NCBI GenBank assembly: GCA_964489835.1
Contig: CAZBBC010000073.1
Span: 1-21,091, forward strand
Reading direction: 5' to 3'
Source: CAZBBC01 sp964489835
Lineage (GTDB): Bacteria > Calditrichota > Calditrichia > JAJRVZ01
Length of the DNA: 21,091 bases
The notes beneath the pieces are model-generated. The model ran no database searches. It was given only the letters and a program-made list of their open reading frames with translations, and had not been told where the DNA came from. Below are positions 1-7,474 of the stretch, in pieces; the stretch's first letter is position 1; each line of letters starts with the position of its first letter. The translations under genes were made by a program, and so were the position numbers.

Positions 1-27
1 GGGCAACGTCTTTATCGGGGCCAGTTC

Positions 28-2439
28 CTACTTCTCAAACCTTTTCCAGAATTCTTTGATGCTCTGCGTATATTTATCTGTGATTACGATATCTCCTTTC
101 TTTTCAAACCAGTAAGCGGGAAATAACTGATTAATCTCCTCTTCAGCGAAGCGCTCCCCGGCCAGAACAATAATACCCCGGTCTTGATTTGATCGTATCA
201 GCCGACCGGCTGATTGGATAACTTTATTAAGTCCCGGATATATATAAGCATAATCGGAACCGTGACCGAACTTATTGTCATAGTATTGACGTATCAGTTC
301 GCGCTCAAAAGATATCGGTGGTATCCCCGGACTAAAAATAATAACGCCGATGCACATATCACCGCTGAAATCAATACCCTCAGAAAAAATACCCCCCATA
401 ACAGCCAGTAATAACTTGGGATTTTTGCCTTCTTTCAAGAGAGAGATATGTTGATCGCGTTCCTCGTCCGACATTTGCGGCCGCTGCAATATAATTTCCG
501 ATTGGGTTAGCCCGAGGAATAAAACCAGTGTCTGCAGAAATTCGAAGCTCGGACAAAAAACAATATAGTTACCCTGTTTCAGAGAAATGATCTCCCTGAC
601 AATTTCGGCATATCGTGGAAATAAGTCAGAGCGTTGCCGATAGTAGGTGGATATATTGGGAATAATGACAATCTGGCGATTTCGATTCGGAAAAGGAGAA
701 GATACTTCAAGCAAACGGGTACGTTCATCGGGAAATCCAAGGATTTTTTTGTAATATTGAATCGGGTCAAGGGTGGCAGACATACCGACCACACAATGAA
801 ATTTTTGAATGATGCCATTTATGTGTTCCGATGGATCACAACATTGAATTTTTAAAATGCCTCCCTGAATGGCATCATAAAAAATAGTAAATGCCCTGTC
901 TTGAATTTCAGCAATTTGCAGGAAAGCACGGAATTGATAATAGAAAAAGTCAAGCGGATCATCTAAAATGAAGAGGTTTTTTCTTATTTTGAAGATGATA
1001 TATTTAATAAAGGCGAACTCAAAATTTCGAAAGGCGGATTGCCAGGCTTGGATATCCAGTTCAAGAATGTAAAATCTCTGATTGCTATGCTGAATTTCTC
1101 CTTCTTGTTGAAGGGACTCAAAAAGCTGTTCAATAGTCAACAATGATTCTTTCAGGGTTCGATATAGTTTCAATTTTTTATTTATTATAATCGGGAGAAG
1201 CCCGGTCAGAGTTTGTCTTTTAATCTGCGGAGAGAGGGAAGCCATCGTACGTGGATACAGATTATGGGCTTCATCAATGATCAGGATCCAGTTCTGGAGA
1301 TTATATTCATTAAAAATCCTACGTAGTTGGGTACGGGGATCAAATAGATAATTGTAATCACCAACAAGAATATCAGCGCCTGTCGCCGCATCAAGCATGA
1401 CTTCAACCGGACAGAGTTTATATTTTCGGGCACGTTCGAAGACGATATCAGGATATAATAGTTTTTCCTTTTTTAATTCAGTTAATAAATGATTTCTTAT
1501 TATATCTTCCTGGTAATATTTTGCATAGGGACAGTAATCTTCGTGGCAGAAGAATATATCATTCGCACACATATTCTTAGCAGCACGGAGAAAGCTGATA
1601 CTGAGATCCAGACCATCATTAATGAGCGGTTGAAGCGTATCCCGAACCATTGCCTGTTGGGTTGTTTTAGAGGTCAGATACACAATCCGTTTTCTGTTTT
1701 TTATAGCATATTGGATGGCAGGATAGAGAACGGCTGCCGTTTTCCCGGTTCCGGTAGGGGCAGAAACAAGCAAATGTTCATTATTTTCCAGGCACTGACT
1801 GAATGTCGTCATCACTTCTTCTTGCTGGTTCCTTTTCTCTGCCAGTGTAAATCTTGTTTTGTCCAGTTGATTTAAGCGCGTCTGAAATATATTATCCTTA
1901 CTTTTTACACTTTCAATGATCTGCCGGAAGCGCTGTTCAATTATTGTTTTAATTTCCCCGGGTCTGAATGAAAGGCGAAAGGTTTTTAATTTATCATTAA
2001 CGATATTTACCAGAGTTAGAATCGGCTGTATCCCCATTTGCTCTTTTTCTTGATACAGAAGGTAGCAATAAATCAGTACTTGTTCTGCAAATTCAGGATA
2101 GTCTTCAATTTTCAGTGTTTTAAAATCTTTTGCGGATAGAACCACTGATTTTATTTCTTCCACTTCAACCCACCGGGATATTTCGTAAAGACCATCAATC
2201 CTTCCCTGGACTTCAAATTCATAACCTTTGTAGGTGAAAATATGATGAACCCTGTATTCGTGATGAAAAATTCCATAGGATTCTGATCGACGCTGCTGGG
2301 TTTTTATTTGGGCTTGTCTGCCAAGTATCCCACGTTGCGGCAGGGGAAAAGCGGAAAGTACTTTTCTGAATTTTGTATTTAAACGGACAAGGTCACCGAC
2401 AGAGAGTTGAACTTTTTTATTTTCGATTCGAATAGCCAT
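28..2439 (-). CDS. XPD/DinG-family DNA helicase with N-terminal PD-(D/E)XK nuclease-like domain
   Basis: This is an 803-residue superfamily 2 helicase of the XPD/DinG (DEAD_2 plus Helicase_C_2) type, probably acting on DNA during repair or recombination. Visible motifs are Walker A SAPTGTGKT (226-234), four cysteines placed as in the XPD iron-sulfur domain (C291, C298, C303, C343), the DEAH box IIDEAH (387-392), MSATLD (553-558) and motif VI QSAGRLIR (742-749). The first ~180 residues look like a PD-(D/E)XK nuclease: GRID (D82), EIK (E95, K97) and a QxxxY-type helix (Q120, Y124), with H65/H66 upstream. That domain has only one cysteine (C125), so it is not a Cas4-type iron-sulfur nuclease. 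Similar fusions are known in other bacteria such as clostridia. The ATG at 2439 has no clear Shine-Dalgarno sequence, but a stop codon lies just upstream. It is divergent from the phosphoglycerate mutase gene. The helicase call is firm; nuclease activity is inferred. Confidence 0.93.
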   Translation of the reverse strand: MAIRIENKKVQLSVGDLVRLNTKFRKVLSAFPLPQRGILGRQAQIKTQQRRSESYGIFHHEYRVHHIFTYKGYEFEVQGRIDGLYEISRWVEVEEIKSVVLSAKDFKTLKIEDYPEFAEQVLIYCYLLYQEKEQMGIQPILTLVNIVNDKLKTFRLSFRPGEIKTIIEQRFRQIIESVKSKDNIFQTRLNQLDKTRFTLAEKRNQQEEVMTTFSQCLENNEHLLVSAPTGTGKTAAVLYPAIQYAIKNRKRIVYLTSKTTQQAMVRDTLQPLINDGLDLSISFLRAAKNMCANDIFFCHEDYCPYAKYYQEDIIRNHLLTELKKEKLLYPDIVFERARKYKLCPVEVMLDAATGADILVGDYNYLFDPRTQLRRIFNEYNLQNWILIIDEAHNLYPRTMASLSPQIKRQTLTGLLPIIINKKLKLYRTLKESLLTIEQLFESLQQEGEIQHSNQRFYILELDIQAWQSAFRNFEFAFIKYIIFKIRKNLFILDDPLDFFYYQFRAFLQIAEIQDRAFTIFYDAIQGGILKIQCCDPSEHINGIIQKFHCVVGMSATLDPIQYYKKILGFPDERTRLLEVSSPFPNRNRQIVIIPNISTYYRQRSDLFPRYAEIVREIISLKQGNYIVFCPSFEFLQTLVLFLGLTQSEIILQRPQMSDEERDQHISLLKEGKNPKLLLAVMGGIFSEGIDFSGDMCIGVIIFSPGIPPISFERELIRQYYDNKFGHGSDYAYIYPGLNKVIQSAGRLIRSNQDRGIIVLAGERFAEEEINQLFPAYWFEKKGDIVITDKYTQSIKEFWKRFEK

Positions 2440-2553
2440 CAGGAAAATTTACATGCTTAAAAGCGGTTGAATCAAATGGACATTATCTTTAACTTCTATA
2501 AGATTTACAAGTAAATCAACGTTATTTTAGTATTAAAAATTATAATATAATAT

Positions 2554-2598
2554 TTAACCTGATTTATTCATAGCGCAGCGAGACGGGGTGGGTCATTA
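2554..2598. repeat. Mosaic dispersed repeat (two modules)
   Basis: The first module, TTAACCTGATTTATTCATAG followed by CGCAGC (2554-2579), recurs with two or three mismatches at 10840-10865. The second module, around GACGGGGTGGGT, recurs at 12669-12698 downstream of the rhamnosidase gene. The same bases therefore join two repeat modules that are found apart elsewhere in the window. Confidence 0.65.
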
Positions 2599-2738
2599 GA
2601 AAAATTCCATGATTGGTATTAGCTTCATCATAAAATCTTTGCTAATCGCCCCGGCGATCCCTGCCCCCGCCAGAGGTGAGCGGCGCCGCGGCGGAAAAAA
2701 CAAAGTTTTTGGCTTTAATAGCGTAACTCATAAGATAA

Positions 2739-2745
2739 GAAGGAG
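2739..2745 (+). promoter_or_regulatory. Ribosome binding site fixing the phosphoglycerate mutase start
   Basis: GAAGGAG lies 7 nt before the ATG at 2753. It decides in favour of that start over the in-frame ATG at 2609, which would add 48 residues translated from repeat-like GC-rich DNA. Confidence 0.85.
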
Positions 2746-2752
2746 TTGTTCG

Positions 2753-3967
2753 ATGGAACAGGAAGTATTACGTAAACTGATTACAAAAAATGATTCAAAA
2801 ATAATTTATCTCATTATGGATGGTTTGGGCGGATTACCTAAAGTGGTTGGTGGAAAAACCGAATTAGAGACGGCAAACACACCCCATATGGATAAACTGG
2901 TAGCAGAAGGTATTCTGGGATTACTGGATCCTATTGGACACGGTATAACGCCTGGCTCCGGACCGGCCCATCTGGCTTTATTCGGTTATGATCCGGTAGA
3001 AGATAATGTGGGACGTGGTATTCTGTCTGCTCTTGGTGTCGATTTTCCGGTAACAGACAGAGATGTTTGTGCCCGTTTAAATTTTTGTACGATTGATTCT
3101 GATGGAAATGTTACGGATCGCCGGGCAGGAAGGATTTCTTCGGATCTGAATGAAAAACTCTGTAAAAAATTACAGGAGTCAATATCTCTTTCCGACGGCA
3201 TTGAATTTTTTTTGCGCACCGAGTCGGAACACCGGGCTTTATTGGTTATTCGTGGTGAAGGATTGGGCGGTAATATCAACGATACCGACTCGCAAAAAAC
3301 AGGAGTCCCATCATTGATTGCCGAAGGGAAGGATGAACCCTCCAAAAAGGCAGCCAAATACATCAATGAATTTCTTGTAAAAGCAAAAGAGATTCTCAAA
3401 AATGATCAGCCGGCAAACTTTATTCTGGCCAGGGGATTTGCCAAACATGAACCATTATCGACCATGGAAGAAAGGTTCGGGATAAAATGTGCTGCCATTG
3501 CTCAATACCCGATGTATCGGGGTTTGGCCCGTCTGGTCGGGATGGATGTGTTGCCCCGCCCCGAAACCTATGATGCTATGTATGAACAGCTGGCCGAAAA
3601 TTATGACACTTATGATTTTTTCTTTATTCATTTCAAAAAAACCGATAGTTATGGTGAGGATGGCAATTTTGAGGCAAAAGTTAAAGTAATTGAAGAAGTT
3701 GATACCTGGGTAAAAAAACTGGATCAGCTGAATCCGGACGTTTTGGTGATCACCGGGGATCATTCCACACCTGCTGTTATGAAATCTCACAGCTGGCATC
3801 CAGTCCCGGCGCTTCTGCATTGCCGCAACGGATTTGGCCGGATTGATCATACCTCTTCTTTTGGTGAAATGCAATGTGGCCAGGGCGGTTTGGGAAGAAT
3901 GCTGATGAAGAATATTATCCTGGAGGCTCTGGCTTCCGCCGGGCGGATCATGAAATTTGGCGCTTGA
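2753..3967 (+). CDS. apgM: 2,3-bisphosphoglycerate-independent phosphoglycerate mutase, archaeal type
   Basis: The 404-residue enzyme interconverts 3- and 2-phosphoglycerate in glycolysis and gluconeogenesis without the 2,3-bisphosphoglycerate cofactor. It belongs to the alkaline-phosphatase superfamily. The metal site begins with MDG (D23), and the serine nucleophile that is transiently phosphorylated is in TPGSGPAHLALFGYDP (S69). Further metal ligands are expected in the FFIHFKKTDSYGEDG segment (about 290-305) and in the C-terminal GDHSTP motif (about 336-341), followed by SHSWHPVP. Length and motif order match the ApgM/aPGAM branch rather than the ~510-residue GpmI type. The start at 2753 has a good ribosome binding site. 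It is a monocistronic-looking gene with repeats on both sides. Confidence is high. Confidence 0.95.
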   Translation: MEQEVLRKLITKNDSKIIYLIMDGLGGLPKVVGGKTELETANTPHMDKLVAEGILGLLDPIGHGITPGSGPAHLALFGYDPVEDNVGRGILSALGVDFPVTDRDVCARLNFCTIDSDGNVTDRRAGRISSDLNEKLCKKLQESISLSDGIEFFLRTESEHRALLVIRGEGLGGNINDTDSQKTGVPSLIAEGKDEPSKKAAKYINEFLVKAKEILKNDQPANFILARGFAKHEPLSTMEERFGIKCAAIAQYPMYRGLARLVGMDVLPRPETYDAMYEQLAENYDTYDFFFIHFKKTDSYGEDGNFEAKVKVIEEVDTWVKKLDQLNPDVLVITGDHSTPAVMKSHSWHPVPALLHCRNGFGRIDHTSSFGEMQCGQGGLGRMLMKNIILEALASAGRIMKFGA

Positions 3968-3998
3968 AATTGTAGGTAAATAATCTTTGGAAGTGTCA

Positions 3999-4015
3999 TC
4001 CCGATTAAATCGGGA
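3999..4015. repeat. Small perfect hairpin after the phosphoglycerate mutase gene
   Basis: A TCCCGAT stem, TAA loop and ATCGGGA stem lie 31 nt after the stop codon. No T-run follows, so it is not a classical intrinsic terminator. It may stabilise the 3' end of the mRNA or be another dispersed palindrome. Confidence 0.5.
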
Positions 4016-4048
4016 CATGAATAATTGAAAAAAGAATAACAAAAGCAA

Positions 4049-4150
4049 AACCACCACGCCAGTCGGCGGGCAGGCAGAGGCCACAGAGGATCACTCTGTG
4101 CCCGCCAGTGGGTAGCCTGCCCGCCCTTTGGCGGGGATCCGCCTACCGGC
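4049..4150 (-). repeat. GC-rich fold-back repeat, copy A
   Basis: This roughly 100-bp element is present again in inverted orientation at 7141-7244, with only a few differences. It is itself palindromic: GGCGGGCAGGC pairs with GCCTGCCCGCC, and inside that CACAGAG pairs with CTCTGTG. It carries a GGATCCGCCTACCGGCGTG end, related to the repeat inside the GxGYxYP gene at 16045-16065. It contains no coding signal. It resembles a REP- or MITE-like non-autonomous palindromic element. Confidence 0.85.
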
Positions 4151-4349
4151 GTGAAACTCATAAAGAATATTCATATAAAGATAATATTGAGAAAATAGAA
4201 TGTTATGCTTTAGAGATTCTTCCTTAGCTTGGGCAAGAGCTATGATAATACTCAGTTGTAATTATTTCTAAGGGTATAGAATATTTGAGTTGGACCTGTA
4301 ATCAATTTTAAAGTTGGAAGATAAAAAGATGGAATTAAAGGAGTGGTTT

Positions 4350-4450
4350 TTAGGAGATCACAGAGAGGGGTGAGGAATAAATTCTTTAAGTCAATAAATA
4401 TTAAATATTTACTCTGTGTGCTCTGCCTGCCCGGCGCAGACGGGTGGTTA
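4350..4450. repeat. Diverged repeat related to the fold-back element
   Basis: Left part GATCACAGAGAGG (about 4351-4363) and right part CTCTGTGTGCTCTGCCTGCC (about 4412-4431), then GGGTGGTTAAA, resemble half of the fold-back element but with an AT-rich centre. The element ends about 25 nt before the transketolase ribosome binding site, so it would be in the 5' untranslated region if the promoter is further upstream. Confidence 0.5.
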
Positions 4451-4487
4451 AATTTCACACGACATAATTTTTATTAAGGAGTTATAA

Positions 4488-6755
4488 ATGTTTAAGAATG
4501 ATGATGTGCTATTAAAAGCGCAAAAAAATAAGGACGCGCGGTTGCTTGATTCAGCCCGATATTTAGGTACCCGGGTTGAATCAAAAGTGATTCCTTTCTC
4601 TCTAAACCTAAGCAATCAGGAAAAACTTACTGAAAAGCAGCAGCTCGTGTTAGAAGGGTTAGAAATAAAATCTGCCAGAACTGCCATTCTGACACTGGCG
4701 TCGCTGGCAAAAATTAATGAATTGGACCACCTGGGTGGTGGATTGGACCTGATCTCAGCCTTCATTATGACCCTGGCGGTAACCGATTATAAAAATATCG
4801 AATATACAATTGAAAATGCCCACACCAGTGTTGGTTACTATGCTTCTTTGTCTACCTATGGTTTTCTTGAAGAGACAGATGTCATAGAAAAATTTCGACG
4901 TGGACTGGAAATCCCCGGTCATGTTTCCTGGGTACCAGGAGGCACGCAGTTAAATGGTGGGAGACTGGGTGTTATGATCCCGGTGGCAGTTGGACAGGCA
5001 TTAGGAAATAAAGCGATTAATGGCAGGGATACCATGGTAATCACTCATTGTGGTGATGCGGGATGGATTTCCGGACAAGCCCTTAATGGATTTAATGCCG
5101 CGGATCTGCACAAGGCGCCTGTTACCTTTATCATGCATAGAAATGGTATACAATTATCCGGATCTAATCGCCAGGTCATGGATAAGGATCCCCGTCCGAT
5201 CATCGCCTCATTGGGGATAAAAATACTGGAAATTGCCAGTTTGCATGATTCAAAATCATTATACAGTGCTTACCGGGAGGCCTATGCATTAGGTAAGTCC
5301 GGAATACCCTCAATGATCTATCCGGCAGGGTATTCTTCGTCAGACAGTGAGATAGTAAATCTGAATACCTTGGCGAAAATGTATAACATTGTGGGTGAGA
5401 TAAAAGAGTATGCCCAAAAAAATAATGTTTCGATGGATAAAGAAATCTGGATCCCCGGCTCTTTAATGAGCTATCGCGATGTCGGGCCCATGCTCGATTG
5501 CGTCTTTTTAGTCAACGACCTTGAAGGGGGGAAAGGGCACCATGATGGGCATATGTTGGGGAGAGATGCCGATCAGGTACTGCAAAATCCCATGTTAACC
5601 TATTCAGAAAATCAAAAATCTGCCCTGGATGAAATATATAAAGAACCAAAGAAATCTGTTATTACCAGATCCAGACCAGCCCCGGGTTCAGAAAATCTGG
5701 TCCTCACAGAGAGCGCCCTCAATGAAATTGACCTGCCCAAACCCGGCAAAAATGTCAGTCCACGGGCCGGCGTAGATAAAGGATATGCAGCGGTCGCAAA
5801 GTCATTTCCGGATAACATGTTCATTGTCAGTTGTGATCTGGATGCTTCCACTAAACTGGGTTCGGCAAAAAAGTTGCTACCGAAAGATCATACATTTGAG
5901 ATGAGTATTGAAGAGCAGGCTTCAGCTCTGATGGCCAATGGTCTGGCGATGAGTTCCTATCGTCCGCAATTAAATGTATTTTCCACCTTTGCTGCCTTTT
6001 TTGAAGGTATCGCAAGGGAAGGATTTGAGATGTGGCGCTATCAGCGCAATTTAAACGGTGTAAATGAAGGATTAAACGTTACCTTTCATTTATCACATGT
6101 CGGATCCTGTACCGGGCGCGATCACTTCTCGGGCTGGAGCCTGGACTGGATCAATCTGGCACTGACCTATATGCCCTATTTGCATCGTTTTTATGCCCCG
6201 GCAGACGCCCGGGCGGCATTTATTGCCATACGCGATCTGGCTGCACATTACGGGGGGCATATCGTCGGTATTCCCCGTGATAATTTGCCGATCCTGACCA
6301 AACAAGGTGAAGATACCCCGTTATGGGAAGCCGATTCTCCATGGAAACCCATAACCCAATACCGGTCGGTTGACGGCGCCACAAAAGCCATTCTGGCTTT
6401 CGGTGCTCCTGCCTTTATTGCAGAAGAGGCCTTCAATCTGTTAAAGGAAAGAGGGGAAAAAGTCGATGTATTTATCGTCAATGGGTTACCATTGGCCGTC
6501 GATGAGCTTTCTGATATTTTTACAAAATATAACGAAGGTATTATCACAATCGAAGATGGAATTATCGGAACACGGGCAACAGGACTGGCTGGGTTTGCAG
6601 GACTGATCTCGGGTGCTGCCTATGGGTATAATATTCCTCTGGAACATTTAGGTATTAAGGATCCCCGGGTTGCTCCTTCTGAAGGGCATCGGGAAGTATG
6701 GGAACATTTTGGTTTAACAACAGAAGCTTTGGTGGCTGCAGTACAACGATTATAA
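4488..6755 (+). CDS. Divergent transketolase-like thiamine-diphosphate enzyme
   Basis: This 755-residue protein has the transketolase domain order. An N-terminal ThDP pyrophosphate domain contains HLGGGLDLI (81-89, in the place of the classical GHPGG region), NAHTSVGYYASLSTYG (110-125) and the ThDP/metal motif GDAGWISG...HRNG (G189, D190, N219). A pyrimidine domain has the activating glutamate in SIEEQ (E476), and a C-terminal domain follows. It should transfer two-carbon ketol units in the non-oxidative pentose phosphate pathway, or do a related reaction on an unknown donor. Oddities are its length (about 90 residues longer than common transketolases), GDA in place of the usual GDG, and a long linker (about 285-425) containing LEGGKGHHDGHMLGRD. 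The AAGGAG at 4476-4481, 6 nt before the ATG, supports the start. ThDP enzyme is certain; exact substrate is not. Confidence 0.85.
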   Translation: MFKNDDVLLKAQKNKDARLLDSARYLGTRVESKVIPFSLNLSNQEKLTEKQQLVLEGLEIKSARTAILTLASLAKINELDHLGGGLDLISAFIMTLAVTDYKNIEYTIENAHTSVGYYASLSTYGFLEETDVIEKFRRGLEIPGHVSWVPGGTQLNGGRLGVMIPVAVGQALGNKAINGRDTMVITHCGDAGWISGQALNGFNAADLHKAPVTFIMHRNGIQLSGSNRQVMDKDPRPIIASLGIKILEIASLHDSKSLYSAYREAYALGKSGIPSMIYPAGYSSSDSEIVNLNTLAKMYNIVGEIKEYAQKNNVSMDKEIWIPGSLMSYRDVGPMLDCVFLVNDLEGGKGHHDGHMLGRDADQVLQNPMLTYSENQKSALDEIYKEPKKSVITRSRPAPGSENLVLTESALNEIDLPKPGKNVSPRAGVDKGYAAVAKSFPDNMFIVSCDLDASTKLGSAKKLLPKDHTFEMSIEEQASALMANGLAMSSYRPQLNVFSTFAAFFEGIAREGFEMWRYQRNLNGVNEGLNVTFHLSHVGSCTGRDHFSGWSLDWINLALTYMPYLHRFYAPADARAAFIAIRDLAAHYGGHIVGIPRDNLPILTKQGEDTPLWEADSPWKPITQYRSVDGATKAILAFGAPAFIAEEAFNLLKERGEKVDVFIVNGLPLAVDELSDIFTKYNEGIITIEDGIIGTRATGLAGFAGLISGAAYGYNIPLEHLGIKDPRVAPSEGHREVWEHFGLTTEALVAAVQRL

Positions 6756-6770
6756 TTTTTATCATAGATA

Positions 6771-6795
6771 AAGCGGCGGGTACTTTCCGCCGCTT
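6771..6795 (+). terminator. Hairpin after the transketolase-like gene
   Basis: A perfect 9-bp stem (AAGCGGCGG with CCGCCGCTT) around a 7-nt loop starts 16 nt after the stop codon. Position and strength fit a transcription terminator, but only CCTATTGCTTG follows instead of a T-run, so it could also act as an mRNA 3' stabiliser. Confidence 0.5.
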
Positions 6796-6824
6796 CCTAT
6801 TGCTTGTGATACATAGCGCAACAT

Positions 6825-6858
6825 AATGCTGCAAAAAAAAATTAAATTCTGACCCTCC
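6825..6858. other. Possible mobile-element edge at the broken end of the M16 remnant
   Basis: An A-run followed by ATTAAATTCTGACCCT sits where peptidase similarity ends. From memory, similar AAATTCTGACCC stretches border REP-associated (Y1/IS200-like) transposase elements in other genomes. No transposase is present here, so this is only a hint that an element end caused the truncation. Confidence 0.25.
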
Positions 6859-6869
6859 CCCATCCTCCC

Positions 6870-7140
6870 AGGTTCCACCGTTAAGGGTTCCACCGGCATC
6901 CTGGATATTCTTGAAAAATTGATCCTGACCAACATGCTGCGATTCCTGGAAAAGCATATGCTCGAACAAATGCGTAAAACCGGTGTGTCCTTTTTCCTCG
7001 CGATTGGATCCAACATGATAAAGGATGGCAACGGCTACGATCGGATCGGAGCGATCTTCATGCAGGATCACTTCCAGGCCATTGTCCAGGGTATATTTCT
7101 CAGTACCATCTTTTAAAGGATATTCTTTAAGAGTTTCAAG
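6870..7140 (-). pseudogene. Remnant of an M16-family zinc peptidase
   Basis: Reading on the minus strand from 7140 gives an uninterrupted stretch of about 90 codons typical of the N-terminus of M16 (insulinase/pitrilysin) peptidases: YTLDNGLEVILHEDRSDPIV, then YHVGSNRE and the zinc motif HLFEHMLF (HxxEH), then AGGTLNG. Upstream it runs straight into the GC-rich repeat at 7141-7244, with no start codon or signal peptide of its own. Downstream of the LNG motif the similarity stops near 6870, and the frame continues into low-complexity and transketolase-terminator sequence. The remaining ~350-800 residues of a normal peptidase are absent. It is a dead fragment, but the lack of internal stops suggests recent loss. 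Confidence 0.8.
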
Positions 7141-7244
7141 GCCGGTAGGCGGATCCCCGCCACAAAGGGCGGGCAGGCTACCCGCTGGCGGGCACAGAGT
7201 ATATCTCTGAGGCCTCTGCCTGCCCGCCGACTGGCGTGGTGGTT
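7141..7244 (+). repeat. GC-rich fold-back repeat, copy B
   Basis: This is nearly the reverse complement of copy A at 4049-4150. It differs by a small indel in the CCGCC-AAAGGGCGG loop and a few changes around the CACAGAG centre. Its left edge is the point where the M16 peptidase reading frame loses similarity. Together the copies form inverted repeats around a ~3-kb block holding the transketolase-like gene. Confidence 0.85.
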
Positions 7245-7281
7245 TATTTCTATTTTCAATCTTTCATTTATTCATGCAAAA

Positions 7282-7324
7282 TTTGACACTACCCTATAAA
7301 ATTTTTGACAACACCTATAAAAAA
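7282..7324. repeat. Two tandem 22-bp repeats upstream of the DUF1684 gene
   Basis: TTTGACACTACCCTATAAAA and TTTGACAACACCTATAAAA follow each other with a 22-bp period, about two helical turns. They lie 150-190 nt before the DUF1684 start. They could be paired operator sites, or a remnant of an insertion-sequence end, since IS21-type ends also carry tandem repeats of about this size. The TTGACA hexamers are not followed by -10 boxes at the right distance. Confidence 0.5.
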
Positions 7325-7474
7325 GTTAAATGTAAAAAATTATCCTCATCAAACAAAGAGAATGATACAGTAATTCTTAACCCCGTTATTAAATAATTAG
7401 TCAGAATACCATGGCATACCTGTTTATGGAAGTTAATCGATTATTTTTTTAATTTTACCGACTGAAGTGGGGCA

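Larger units (their letters stand above)
2440..2752. other. Divergent intergenic region between helicase and phosphoglycerate mutase
   Basis: This 313-bp gap must hold the promoters of both divergent genes. It contains a very AT-rich tract around 2530-2556 with TATAAT-like hexamers, but I cannot pair one with a convincing -35 box. Next come a dispersed repeat (2554-2598) and a GC-rich patch (about 2648-2696). An open frame runs through the patch into the mutase gene, but its start at 2609 has no ribosome binding site and its extra residues do not resemble the family, so I treat the patch as non-coding. Confidence 0.6.
3968..4487. other. Repeat-rich intergenic region upstream of the transketolase-like gene
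   Basis: This 520-bp gap has no credible gene. It holds a short hairpin (3999-4015), a GC-rich fold-back repeat (4049-4150) and a diverged, related CACAGAG/CTCTGTG repeat (about 4350-4450) ending just before the transketolase ribosome binding site. The AT-rich stretch 4160-4270 is the likeliest place for the promoter, but I cannot point to clear -35 and -10 boxes. Confidence 0.6.

Noticed and set aside
28..600. Defence island suggested by the nuclease-helicase fusion
   Set aside because: The neighbour on the visible side is a glycolytic gene, and no restriction, toxin or CRISPR genes are near.
1489..1875. 128-codon plus-strand open frame inside the helicase gene
   Set aside because: Antisense shadow of a clearly conserved coding region.
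2609..2752. N-terminal extension of the phosphoglycerate mutase from an ATG at 2609
   Set aside because: No ribosome binding site there, the added residues are repeat-like and arginine-rich, and the ATG at 2753 has GAAGGAG at ideal spacing.
3455..4161. Minus-strand open frames overlapping the end of the mutase gene and the fold-back repeat
   Set aside because: Antisense to conserved ApgM motifs and then repeat DNA; no ribosome binding site or recognisable domain.
4252..4458. Small minus-strand open frame upstream of the transketolase-like gene
   Set aside because: It is made of the CACAGAG-type repeat and AT-rich DNA, with no recognisable domain.
7283..7333. Sigma-70 promoter from the TTGACA hexamers
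   Set aside because: Neither TTGACA has a TATAAT-like hexamer 16-18 bp downstream, so they are listed as tandem repeats only.
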